Source: Pedobacter cryoconitis
GTDB lineage: Bacteria; Bacteroidota; Bacteroidia; Sphingobacteriales; Sphingobacteriaceae
Reading direction: 5' to 3'
Assembly (NCBI RefSeq): GCF_014200595.1
Contig: NZ_JACHCG010000006.1
Location: 186,001-250,000, forward strand
Length of the DNA: 64,000 nt
The notes below the pieces were generated by a model. That model ran no database searches, was not told the origin of the DNA, and was given only the letters and a program-made list of their open reading frames with translations. The first letter of the stretch is position 1, and each line of letters starts with the position of its first letter. The position numbers and the translations under genes were made by a program. Below, in pieces: positions 20,001-27,669 of the stretch.

Positions 20001-22040
20001 GAAATTAGCATTGGTATCTGCCATTTCACTTTTGATATTCATTTTTTGTCCTGAATAAGTACCACTCAGTAAGAGGTTTTTATAAGTGTATTTATTATAA
20101 TAAGCATTCAATAGCTGTGCATTGATTTTTGCATTGGCTGTCTTTGCATCTAAACCTGTTCCATTTACAGTCGCTTTAACACTAATCCGGCCTAACTGAG
20201 GCTGCATCTTTAGTAAACGCCCAACATTAAAGTTATTTAGATTGATATTTGCAGTATAACTCTCTTTTCCTTTAGGCCCTTTCATACTAGCCAGTAGTTT
20301 GGCTGCCCCCATATCTGTATTGATATTGAAATCAGTATTGAAATTGGTCATAGATCCTTTAAACTTTCCGTTAGCAGCAATCGTATTGGGCAATTCAATA
20401 TTAGCTGGCAAAGATTTTTTAGGAATAACGGCCAGCAGATCTCTTTTTGTTAAAGAGAAGCGTTTGATGTTAAGATCGAGAAATGTTTTATTGACATCAG
20501 GTAGCCCTTTAACAGTACCATTCACATCTATATTTGTACTTTTTAATCCACTGATCTGCAATTGAGGAATCGAAAGATTATTCATATATCCATTTGCGCG
20601 GGCAGTTATTTTAATTTTCTCATTGCGGTACGCTGGTGGAATTGCATCACTGAAGTAAGTTGCATCTTTTAGGCCTAATACAGAATTTTTCAACTGTATG
20701 TTTAACTTCACCTTTTCTGGATGTTTGGTTAAATCATCGAGTGAGGTATAGGTCAACGTCGTATTATTCTCAATATTAGTATGAGGTGTTTTAAAGACAA
20801 GATTGGTTAGTTTAACCATTTTATCGCTATAGACTACGTCACCCTGCAACTTTGAAAGTTCAAAACCACTTCTTTCTTTGAATACACCACTTTTAACATT
20901 TACCTTAATTCCGGCCTGACTATAGGACAGTTGTTCTGCTGTTAATCCAAGCCCATTAACTTTTAAGTGGTTATAATCGAGTCCTTTTGCAGTAGGTTTT
21001 ACAGCCAGGTTATCATATTGTATATTGTTTTCTGCAAGATTTAATTTGCTGACCAGGACAGCTAAGGTAGAAGGCTTTGCAGTTGTACTATCAGCAGATT
21101 TTGTTCCTGATGCCACTGAAAGCGGTTTAAAAGCAAACAGGATGTTAGACTTATTCAGTGTAGCTTCGTCTAATTTAAAATCACTTTTAGTCAGGTCAGC
21201 AAAGAGTTTTTTCAGGTTAAGTTCATTAATATTCAGATCAGCACGCATGTCTGAGAGCATATCATTAAAGTTGATCTTAACATTATTAAAAGCAACATCC
21301 TGAATCTCTACCAAAGGAAGTTTTCCGGAAGCTGTTTTAGCAGTATCGATACTCTTTTCCAGGTGGGCTGCCAGCTGGGTAAGTGGTTTTTGCTGCAAAT
21401 ATTTCAGGGAAGTGTTTTTCAGTACCAGGTCTTTAATTACATAGTGTTGGTTATCCAGATCAAAATCTTTAATGTTTGTCTGGAATTCTCCAAGATTCAC
21501 ACTCACATCATTACCTGCAACATCATCACGATAAACAATACCTATATCTTTTAAGCTTATTTTACTGATAGAAAACTTCATGGTAGAAGTGGTATCTTTT
21601 TTTACTTCTTCTTCCGGCTTTTTCTGTTCGGACATAAAAGCATCCAGAAGGAAAGAAAAATTAAATGTTGTATCCGGATTAATACGGGTCACATTTGCCC
21701 GGATTTTCTCCAGTTCAATATTGTTAATTTCTATTTTATTACTCAATAGTTTGAAAAGACTGATATCGACTGCTAATTTCTGTGCATACAATAAAGTGTC
21801 GCCTTTTTTATCTTCCATGTAGAATTTGTTGAGCACAATATCCTTAGGCAGGGCGATTTTAATACTTTCCAGACTTACTTCTGTGTGGGTTTTATTTTTC
21901 AGGTAGGCAATAGCTTTGCCTTTAACGAAGTCCTGAACGGCGGGGATATTTAAAGATATAGCCACTGCAACCACCAATAAAATGATTGTGGCAATAATCC
22001 ATAGAACAACCTTTAAACTTTTACGTACGTATTTATTCAA
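17022..22040 (-). CDS. tamB: TamB-like AsmA-family translocation/assembly protein (DUF490)
   Basis: The protein has 1672 residues. A single N-terminal membrane span (VVLWIIATIILLVVAVAISL, about 11-30) anchors it in the inner membrane. Then comes a very long repetitive beta-rich region of the AsmA/TamB type. The C-terminal DUF490/TamB domain holds GRYDLNEGSYNLS, the LLALGRF segment and a final SxGLEG-containing stretch with EYALSADGRYRLRAYR. TamB-like proteins form periplasm-spanning grooves for phospholipid transport and cooperate with TamA, encoded next. The start at 22040 is the first Met and precedes the anchor directly. It heads the tamB-tamA-yihY unit. No dissenting features seen. Confidence 0.85.
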   Translation of the reverse strand: MNKYVRKSLKVVLWIIATIILLVVAVAISLNIPAVQDFVKGKAIAYLKNKTHTEVSLESIKIALPKDIVLNKFYMEDKKGDTLLYAQKLAVDISLFKLLSNKIEINNIELEKIRANVTRINPDTTFNFSFLLDAFMSEQKKPEEEVKKDTTSTMKFSISKISLKDIGIVYRDDVAGNDVSVNLGEFQTNIKDFDLDNQHYVIKDLVLKNTSLKYLQQKPLTQLAAHLEKSIDTAKTASGKLPLVEIQDVAFNNVKINFNDMLSDMRADLNINELNLKKLFADLTKSDFKLDEATLNKSNILFAFKPLSVASGTKSADSTTAKPSTLAVLVSKLNLAENNIQYDNLAVKPTAKGLDYNHLKVNGLGLTAEQLSYSQAGIKVNVKSGVFKERSGFELSKLQGDVVYSDKMVKLTNLVFKTPHTNIENNTTLTYTSLDDLTKHPEKVKLNIQLKNSVLGLKDATYFSDAIPPAYRNEKIKITARANGYMNNLSIPQLQISGLKSTNIDVNGTVKGLPDVNKTFLDLNIKRFSLTKRDLLAVIPKKSLPANIELPNTIAANGKFKGSMTNFNTDFNINTDMGAAKLLASMKGPKGKESYTANINLNNFNVGRLLKMQPQLGRISVKATVNGTGLDAKTANAKINAQLLNAYYNKYTYKNLLLSGTYSGQKMNIKSEMADTNANFNLTAFIDMAGKYPAVKADLNLKQVDLQKLNFSATELRMAGLVKADIKTADPNYLNGDVSIRGMQLVKDGQRFNVDTIDVHAEATARHTLLTLKSELLSARVDGQYQLTNLAPAIINQINKYYAFGEVTKIPDQRFRFNMNIYNPKFIKNFIPALTTFSPSRINGLLDTKKDSLVMNAWVPQVVYGDYQVDSTRLTVDNSNQKLNYKLLVKHVQSKSIALYNTELSGEAANNILGVNIFLRDSKLKDKYVLGGTFKSINKNFQFSFDPQKLLLNYDKWSVSPENFIQFGASGILANQFNLSKGGQLLSVNSLNSTPGSPLKVEFKNFQIETLTKFAEQDSSLVGGAINGTVDVKELTGSPKFEANLTIDHLRYQKDQLGTLRVAVNNNTENAFETNIALTGVHELRVNGFYYTKAENALDLTLNIDKIDLKELESVSMGQIKQGSGTITGQLSIKGAIASPKVLGDVKFNQAAFNATYVNSYFRMPNETISFTEEGVKFNNFTIIDSLNKQATINGGILTKDYRNFKFNMDIKTDNFRALHSTAADNEMIYGTVFLSSLIKVRGDLNQPDINMNVQVEKGTKFFFALPPDDPSVISQEGIVQFIDADAAPFNGQKALKADSISKSPIKGINLSANIKIDPDAELNVVVDPANGDALKVKGTANLIATMDPSGKTSLTGRYDLNEGSYNLSIGGLAKRSFKLVKGSSIIWTGEPTEANVDLTALYEVNAAPIDLLNAPDLVQAKTKLPFQVYLYMKDQLMKPTISFKLDMPANEQGALGGQVYTKIQNVNRDEGQLNKQVFALLALGRFIADNPFESLVGGGGGVSSMARSSVSNLLTDQLNNLASDLVKGVDINFGVNSSEDYSTGSLQQKTDLEVGLSKKLLNDRLTVTVGSSFGLEGPQAPGQNSTNIAGNVNVEYALSADGRYRLRAYRRNQNEGVIEGQIIETGVGFALVVDYNKFKEIFQKRRKRNQITTEQKPKEKAVNTTPAKSEK

Positions 22041-22160
22041 TTCAAGTAGATTTTGAGAGATTTATGACTAACCAAGGTATAAAAACTATGCCATTAGCCC
22101 GTTTTAACCTACAGTATACTACAAATAAACCAAAACTTTGTTTAAATAAATATGACAATT

Positions 22161-22197
22161 TATACATAAAGACCTCGGATCCGGGTCTTTATGTATA
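22161..22197 (-). terminator. Long hairpin between the Rpn pseudogene and tamB
   Basis: ATACATAAAGACC (22162-22174) pairs with GGTCTTTATGTAT (22184-22196), extended by one T-A pair, around a 9-nt loop. The stem is 14 bp. It lies just past the stop of the Rpn remnant (22209) and before tamB, so it probably insulates the two. T-runs on either side are short. Confidence 0.6.
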
Positions 22198-22208
22198 TAA
22201 TAAGACAG

Positions 22209-22887
22209 CTATAAATTGTTAATGACTTCGATGGATAACTTGGTAAACTGAACGATCTTAAGTGTATCAAAATTTTCCTTTTTCATTTCCCTTGCCAGCT
22301 CAAGAGAAATTTCAAGTTTTCCTTTTTCGAGACCTTTCTCAAGGCCTTGTTCAAAGTGGTCATCAAGAACACATTGATATTCCCATTTTTTCTGTTGATC
22401 TGAATCGTGTATAAATCGTTGTTCGGGTGTTAGTCTGCTCATTTCGGCTATATTAAATATTTTTTGAAAAATACGTTTGTCCAGATACTCCGGGATTTTG
22501 CGCAGACTTTGCATGTGTTTAAGCATATAAACCCATTTGTCCAGTTCATTCTCCAGCTCATCTTCTTTTTTATCAAATTTAGGCAGTTCCAAAAACTTAA
22601 ATCCCAGTCCATTGTGGAATATTTCACCTGAGCCCGTATTAACCAGTGAAATACTTTGCAGATAATGAGCGTCAGTGCTGCTTTTCATTTTAAAATCCAG
22701 TACAGCAATCAGAAAAACCTCTTTCAGCTTGAAGTTCCAGTTTTCTTTACCTAATAATTTTTGCTGGTGAATCAGCCGGCTTAAGTAAAAATCCGATCAT
22801 AATATCCTTATTCGGCTCACCGCCGAAAAGGTGTTTAAAACCGAAATCTGACAACGGATTAATATACTTGTTTATTTTTTCTGACAT
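22209..22887 (-). pseudogene. Rpn / PD-(D/E)XK nuclease family transposase, internally deleted and frameshifted
   Basis: On the minus strand an ATG at 22887 starts MSEKINKYINPLSDFGFKHL, continues through GGEPNKDIMIGFLL and then stops (TAA at about 22754) after a change of frame. The C-terminal part continues in another frame as LLGKENWNFKLKEVFLIAVL, then an open frame of 159 codons rich in Glu and Lys (EQGLEKGLEKGKLE). Intact relatives run about 290-300 residues, so roughly 70-80 residues, including the nuclease core, are missing. The family (PDDEXK_2, recombination-promoting nuclease) is mobile-element-like and often present in many copies. A secondary start at 22688 would give only the C-terminal fragment, so function is unlikely. 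Confidence 0.8.
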
Positions 22888-23093
22888 AATTCAATTGATT
22901 TGTGCCCAACTTACTCTGCATTTCTCTATTGTTGGTAATATTTATCTATATTGGAAACATTATGTTTTATTATTACATGTATTTATGTTATTTAGGATCT
23001 GTTCAAATTAACAACGTATATTGTAAGCCCTAATTTTTACCAGGCATGAACCATCAATAATGATGTCTGCTGTATTTTAATTTTTAAACTTAT

Positions 23094-23582
23094 ATGAATA
23101 ACTTAAATATTTCCATTGCTTATGAATCTTACGATCAGTTAGAAGAACTGAATGCAGCTGATCAATCCTTATGTGTGCAAGCAAAGGAAGCACTTAAGAC
23201 CTCTTACTCCCCATACTCTAACTTTAAAGTGGCCACTGCGGTAAGGCTGAACGATGGTGTGGTTGTTTCCGGTAGTAACCAGGAAAATCTGGCTTATCCA
23301 TCCGGGCTCTGTGCAGAACGGGTAGCTCTTTTTACAATTGGCGCAACTTATCCAAATGCAATTATAGAAACTATGGCGATTACCGCCCATACCGATAGCT
23401 TTAAAATTGAGCAGCCCATTACCTGCTGTGGTGCCTGTTTACAAGTTATGGCCGAATTTGAAAGGAAACAAAATAAAGAGATAGAAGTGCTTTTCTATTG
23501 TCTGGACGGTAAGATTCTAAAAGTGAAGGGGATCAAAAGTTTACTTCCTTTTGTATTTGTAGAAGATCGTCTGGCAGTATAA
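23094..23582 (+). CDS. cdd: Cytidine deaminase
   Basis: The protein has 162 residues. The zinc-dependent deaminase motifs are present: SYSPYSNFKV (37-46), GLCAERVALF with Cys73 and the proton-shuttling Glu75, and CCGACLQ with zinc ligands Cys112 and Cys115. The usual family spelling is PCGxCRQ; here Pro is replaced by Cys, an unusual but probably tolerated change. It converts cytidine and deoxycytidine to uridine and deoxyuridine in pyrimidine salvage. The length fits the homotetrameric class with about 20 extra N-terminal residues. It is followed by parC after about 100 bp containing a separate promoter. Confidence 0.92.
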   Translation: MNNLNISIAYESYDQLEELNAADQSLCVQAKEALKTSYSPYSNFKVATAVRLNDGVVVSGSNQENLAYPSGLCAERVALFTIGATYPNAIIETMAITAHTDSFKIEQPITCCGACLQVMAEFERKQNKEIEVLFYCLDGKILKVKGIKSLLPFVFVEDRLAV

Positions 23583-23650
23583 TTCCGGAATCTAAGCACT
23601 GCATCAGTTTTTTTAAAACTGTTAGGAAATTGTGTTCTCAAAATTTGAGC

Positions 23651-23674
23651 GGATGCCTTATCTTTACGGCATCC
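23651..23674 (+). promoter_or_regulatory. parC promoter box enclosed in a perfect inverted repeat
   Basis: GGATGCC (23651-23657) and GGCATCC (23668-23674) are a perfect 7-bp inverted repeat, and its 10-nt centre contains TATCTTTA (23659-23666), a one-mismatch match to TAnnTTTG. Variants ending TTTAC also lie before hmuY (28895) and the ABC gene (48861). The arrangement places a dyad exactly over the -7 element, as expected for a repressor operator, although a chance repeat is possible. It predicts transcription from about 23671 and supports ATG 23689. Confidence 0.45.
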
Positions 23675-23688
23675 AAACCCCTTTCTTG

Positions 23689-26600
23689 ATGAGCGACGAA
23701 TTAGATAATAACGTAAACGAAGAGACAAAACATACCGTAATACCTATTAATGGCCTTTACGAGAACTGGTTCCTCGATTATGCCTCTTATGTAATTTTAG
23801 ACCGGGCAGTACCCCATATTAATGATGGACTAAAGCCCGTTCAGCGTAGAATTATGCATTCGCTGAAAGAGATGGATGACGGACGTTTCAATAAGGCAGC
23901 CAATGTGATTGGTAATACCATGAAATATCACCCGCACGGGGATGCTTCTATTGGGGATGCCATGGTACAAATCGGTCAGAAAGACCTGCTGATTGATTGT
24001 CAGGGTAACTGGGGAGATCCAATTACCGGGGACAGTGCAGCTGCGCCGCGTTATATTGAAGCGCGCCTGTCAAAATTTGCCACAGAAGTTGTCTTTAATG
24101 CAGATACAACTATCTGGCAATTAAGTTACGACGGCCGGAATAATGAACCGCTTACTTTACCTGTAAAATTCCCGCTGCTATTGGCACAGGGGGCTGAAGG
24201 TATTGCAGTAGGTCTGGCTACTAAAGTTATGCCGCATAACTTTATCGAACTGCTTGACGCTTCTATTGCCATCCTTCAGGGTGAAAAACCTAATATCCTT
24301 CCCGATTTCTTTACCGGAGGTATGGCAGATTTTTCTGCTTATAATGAAGGAATGCGCGGAGGTAAGATCCGTGTACGTGCTAAAATCACTGAAAAGGATA
24401 AGAAGACCCTGGTCATTACTGAAATCCCTTACAGCACCACTACAGGTTCTGTAATTGACAGTATTCTTTCTGCCAATGATAAAGGTAAAATCAAAATCAA
24501 GAAGATTGAAGACAATACAGCCGCGCATGTGGAGATTGTGATTCAGCTTGCTCCGGGCATATCGCCGGATGTAACTATAGATGCATTATATGCATTTACT
24601 TCCTGTGAGGTTTCTATCTCTCCAAATACCTGTATCATTAAAGATGACAAGCCTCAGTTTCTGAGTGTGAACGCTATTCTGATAGAAAATACCCAGAATA
24701 CTAAAAATCTGTTAAAACAGGAGCTTGAAATCAAACTGCATGAACTTCAGGAAAAGATTTTCTTCAGCTCTTTGTTGAAGATCTTCATTCAGGAGGGAAT
24801 GTACAAGCATGCTGAATATGAAAATGCAAGTAATTTCGATGCCGTAGTAGATGTATTGAATATATTGTTTACCCCTTTCAAGGAGCAATTATACAGAGAG
24901 ATCCTGCCGGAAGATTTTAAAAAGCTGATCGATAAACCGATGAGCAGCATTACCCGCTTTGATGTTAAAAAAGCGGATGACCAGATGAAAGCATTGGCTG
25001 ATGATATTAAGGTAGTGAAAAACCACCTTCGTCACCTCACTGATTATGCAATTGCATGGTATCAGAAATTAAAAGATAAATACGGAAAAGGCAGAGAACG
25101 TAAAACAGAGATCCGCCTGTTTGATAGGGTAGAGGCTTCCAAAGTTGCTTTGGCCAATGTTAAACTCTATATGAACCGCGAAGACGGTTTTATCGGAACC
25201 GGACTTAAAAAAGACGAATTTATTGCAGATTGTTCTGATCTGGATGAGATTATTGTTTTCAGGGAAGATGGTAAATGCACGATTACTAAAGTAGCAGATA
25301 AAACATTCGTGGGAAAAGGAATTGTGTACGCCCAGGTCTTTAAGAAGAATGATGACCGTACCATTTATAACCTGATTTACAAAGACGGGGCAAGCGGTAC
25401 TTCTTATATCAAGCGTTTTGCTGTGATGGGCGTTACCCGGGACAAAGAATACGATTTAACAAAAGGGACTAAAGGGTCGAAGATGTTATATTTCACGCCT
25501 AATCCTAACGGAGAGGCTGAGATTGTTACTGTGATGCTTAAACCGCATACCAAGCTGAAGAAGCTGCAATTTGATATTGACTTCGCAGATATTGCTATCA
25601 AAGGACGCGCTTCTCAGGGAAATATAGTCTCTAAATATCCTATCAAGAAGGTTTTATTGAAGAGTAAAGGCGTTTCTACGCTGTCAGGGCTGAAAATCTG
25701 GTATGATGATTTATTAAGAAGACTAAACGTTGACGGAAGGGGTAAATACCTGGGTGAATTTGATGGCGACGACAAAATCCTGCAAGTCCATAAAGAAGGT
25801 TGGTATGAACTGAGTTCTTTCGAATTGAGTAACCACTTTGATGCTGATTTGCTGCTGATCCAGAAATTTGATCCTGAAAAAGCATTTGCGGTAGTGCAGT
25901 ATGAAGGAAAAGCTAAGAATTACTTTATTAAACGCTTTGTTTTTGAACCTATCGCAATCGGTAAAAAACAAACGCTGATCAGTGAGGAGACTGGCTCGAG
26001 ATTTCTGCACCTGACCAGTAATCCTGAAGCGACATTAACAGTTGATGTATTAAAAGGCAAAACACAGATTCCTGAGACATTGGAAATTGTACTGGCAGAT
26101 TTTATAGATGTAAAAGGTATTAAAGCTAATGGTAACCGGTTAAGTCAGCATGATGTGAAAAATATCGCAATCAGTAATGCTGAAGAGAATGAGCCGGTTC
26201 TGGAAGAAGAGGTTAAGGAAAGTACTGTTGCAGCAGAAGAAGTTACTGAGGATGATCAGGAATCATCAGTTTCAGCAGGTTTGACCGAAGCTGAAACAGT
26301 TGTTGCTGCTGAAACTCAGGATGGAACTGAAATTGAGGATGAAAGTAAAGTTGAGGATGAAGTAATATCAGTTGAAGAGGTTATTGAAGAAACAGCTGAA
26401 GAAGTAATTCCTGAAGAAACAATAAGAGAAACTGAAGATACCATTACAGAGAACGTAAAAAGTTCTTCCGGAATTGAGGAAGAAAAAGTTGCTCCTGTTG
26501 TTAAAAAAGAATGGATCAGACAGGAAAGTATAGTTCAGCCGGTTGAAGAAGCATATAAAGCTGTGCGAACTCCGGTAAAACGTACTAAGAAAGCAGAAGC

Positions 26601-26913
26601 ACCAGTTACTCCAGAAGCGGTGGAAACGCCAGTTGCTCCTGAAATAGTAGAAACACCGGTTGTTCCTGTGGAAGCAGAAGCACTTGTTATTCCAGAAGTG
26701 GTAGAAACACCGGTGGTTCCTGTGAAAGCAGAAGTACCAGTTACTCCTGAAAAAACTGAAACGCCAGCAGTTAAACCAGCGAAGCAAAAGAAAACTGACG
26801 ATGCTAAAAGTAAAGTTACTAAAGAAGCTTCACTCAATAAAAATGTCAAATTTGAGATCACTAATCCTGATGATGTAGAGATCGACGATAAAGGTCAGCT
26901 TGGCTTATTCTAA
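23689..26913 (+). CDS. parC: DNA topoisomerase IV subunit A with long low-complexity C-terminal tail
   Basis: From the ATG at 23689 the protein has 1074 residues, long for ParC. The breakage-reunion domain has ILDRAVPHINDGLKPVQRR, HPHGDASIGDAM (82-92), and the catalytic Tyr122 in AAPRYIEARL. Tower, coiled-coil and a beta-propeller-type C-terminal region follow to about residue 830. Then about 220 residues are acidic and Pro/Val-rich, with repeated VETPV units, ending in a short conserved-looking peptide (DDKGQLGLF). The residue aligned with quinolone-contact Ser83 of E. coli GyrA is Ala86, followed by Ser87. It pairs with ParE at 11701. An earlier in-frame ATG at 23632 was rejected because it precedes the promoter box. 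Confidence 0.92.
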   Translation: MSDELDNNVNEETKHTVIPINGLYENWFLDYASYVILDRAVPHINDGLKPVQRRIMHSLKEMDDGRFNKAANVIGNTMKYHPHGDASIGDAMVQIGQKDLLIDCQGNWGDPITGDSAAAPRYIEARLSKFATEVVFNADTTIWQLSYDGRNNEPLTLPVKFPLLLAQGAEGIAVGLATKVMPHNFIELLDASIAILQGEKPNILPDFFTGGMADFSAYNEGMRGGKIRVRAKITEKDKKTLVITEIPYSTTTGSVIDSILSANDKGKIKIKKIEDNTAAHVEIVIQLAPGISPDVTIDALYAFTSCEVSISPNTCIIKDDKPQFLSVNAILIENTQNTKNLLKQELEIKLHELQEKIFFSSLLKIFIQEGMYKHAEYENASNFDAVVDVLNILFTPFKEQLYREILPEDFKKLIDKPMSSITRFDVKKADDQMKALADDIKVVKNHLRHLTDYAIAWYQKLKDKYGKGRERKTEIRLFDRVEASKVALANVKLYMNREDGFIGTGLKKDEFIADCSDLDEIIVFREDGKCTITKVADKTFVGKGIVYAQVFKKNDDRTIYNLIYKDGASGTSYIKRFAVMGVTRDKEYDLTKGTKGSKMLYFTPNPNGEAEIVTVMLKPHTKLKKLQFDIDFADIAIKGRASQGNIVSKYPIKKVLLKSKGVSTLSGLKIWYDDLLRRLNVDGRGKYLGEFDGDDKILQVHKEGWYELSSFELSNHFDADLLLIQKFDPEKAFAVVQYEGKAKNYFIKRFVFEPIAIGKKQTLISEETGSRFLHLTSNPEATLTVDVLKGKTQIPETLEIVLADFIDVKGIKANGNRLSQHDVKNIAISNAEENEPVLEEEVKESTVAAEEVTEDDQESSVSAGLTEAETVVAAETQDGTEIEDESKVEDEVISVEEVIEETAEEVIPEETIRETEDTITENVKSSSGIEEEKVAPVVKKEWIRQESIVQPVEEAYKAVRTPVKRTKKAEAPVTPEAVETPVAPEIVETPVVPVEAEALVIPEVVETPVVPVKAEVPVTPEKTETPAVKPAKQKKTDDAKSKVTKEASLNKNVKFEITNPDDVEIDDKGQLGLF
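26592..26769 (+). repeat. Imperfect tandem repeat inside parC coding (VETPV-V/A-P) units
   Basis: The DNA encodes successive variants of Glu-(Ala/Ile/Val)-Val-Glu-Thr-Pro-Val-(Ala/Val)-Pro and (Lys/Glu)-Ala-Glu-(Ala/Val)-x-Val-x-Pro. Words such as GTAGAAACACCGGT and GAAGCAGAAGCAC or close variants recur. Such repeats usually vary in copy number among strains. The encoded segment should be an extended, disordered linker. Confidence 0.75.
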
Positions 26914-26928
26914 CGGAATAAGTCAGGC
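26898..26928. other. Hairpin spanning the overlapping stop codons of parC and the HupE-like gene
   Basis: GCTTGGCTTATTC (26898-26910), loop TAACG, GAATAAGTCAGGC (26916-26928) pairs over 13 positions with two G-U pairs. parC TAA (26911-26913) is within the loop and the opposite-strand TAG (26912-26910) is at its edge. Neither side has a T-run, so it may act as an RNA 3'-end stabiliser more than an intrinsic terminator. Confidence 0.55.
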
Positions 26929-27500
26929 CACCGCTCTGCGGCCATAATAAATGAAATACCAAATATTGCGGAAGACAGGAAGAAATTCCAATTCCACTTT
27001 TTGACCTTGAAGATATTGATCAGTATGAAAGAAATAAGCAATATTCCGGTTACGATAATAATCTGACCAAATTCAAGCCCGATATTGAAAGCGAATAACT
27101 CTGCCACAATATTGGTGCTTTTACCAAGCAGGCTATTCAGATAATTGGAAAAGCCCATTCCGTGGATCAATCCGAAGAACAGGGCAAGTATATATTTTAA
27201 CTGCACCCCCTTGGGTCTTGACGACTTCCCGCCAAGAATATTTGAAGCCGCAGTCACCAATATGGTTACCGGGATCAGAAACTCAATTAAATTAGTTTTG
27301 ACTGTGATTACTTTTAATACGCTTAGTGCAAGGGTGATACTGTGGCCGATAGTGAATGCGGTGACCAGTAAAAGTACTCTCTTCCAGTCCGTTAGGGTGT
27401 ACGCTCCACATAAAACTATCACAAAAAGAATATGATCATATCCCTTCCAGTTTAGTATATGTTGCCAACCCAATTCGAAGTATAAAGAGAAATCCTGCAT
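26910..27500 (-). CDS. HupE/UreJ family membrane protein
   Basis: The 196-residue protein has six hydrophobic segments and the HupE/UreJ_2 pattern: GWQHILNWKGYDHILFV with paired His near the N-terminus, TAFTIGHSITLALS, FGLIHGMGFSNYL, and FNIGLEFGQI. The conserved His and Asp residues inside the membrane suggest a metal site; proteobacterial relatives are linked to nickel for hydrogenase or urease. No hydrogenase or urease gene is present here, so a metal transport or membrane oxidoreductase role is inference. It converges on parC with a 4-bp overlap. A 169-bp spacer separates it from the lipoprotein gene upstream. Confidence 0.75.
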   Translation of the reverse strand: MQDFSLYFELGWQHILNWKGYDHILFVIVLCGAYTLTDWKRVLLLVTAFTIGHSITLALSVLKVITVKTNLIEFLIPVTILVTAASNILGGKSSRPKGVQLKYILALFFGLIHGMGFSNYLNSLLGKSTNIVAELFAFNIGLEFGQIIIVTGILLISFILINIFKVKKWNWNFFLSSAIFGISFIMAAERWPDLFR

Positions 27501-27611
27501 AGACCAAACTTATTAATTTTTAATTAACAATGAAAGTATAATCGTTGTGTCTCAAGGCGAAGGAACAATAATATTACAGGATAACCGTTTTAGGAATCCG
27601 ATTTTACAGGA

Positions 27612-27648
27612 ATAAAAAAACGCCCAGTTAATCAATAACAGGGCGTTT
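27612..27648 (-). terminator. Rho-independent terminator of the 27670 lipoprotein gene
   Basis: AAACGCCC (27618-27625) pairs with GGGCGTTT (27641-27648), with a further GTTA/TAAC pairing inside. On the minus strand the stem is followed by a T-run (A-run 27614-27620 on plus). It lies 21 bp beyond the lipoprotein stop. Confidence 0.8.
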
Positions 27649-27669
27649 CTTGTAGAAAATAAGGAAGAC

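Noticed and set aside
22994..23010. GGATCTGTTCAAAT near cdd resembling GGGTCTGTTCAAAC at 134, considered as insertion-sequence ends
   Set aside because: The similarity is short, no transposase or target duplication is linked to either copy.
23632..23688. N-terminal extension of parC
   Set aside because: The extension contains the promoter box and inverted repeat; transcription should begin after it.
26368..26861. Two minus-strand open frames opposite the parC tail, rich in Phe/Asn/Arg or Thr/Ser/Gly
   Set aside because: They are antisense readings of the repetitive VETPV coding region and have no independent support.
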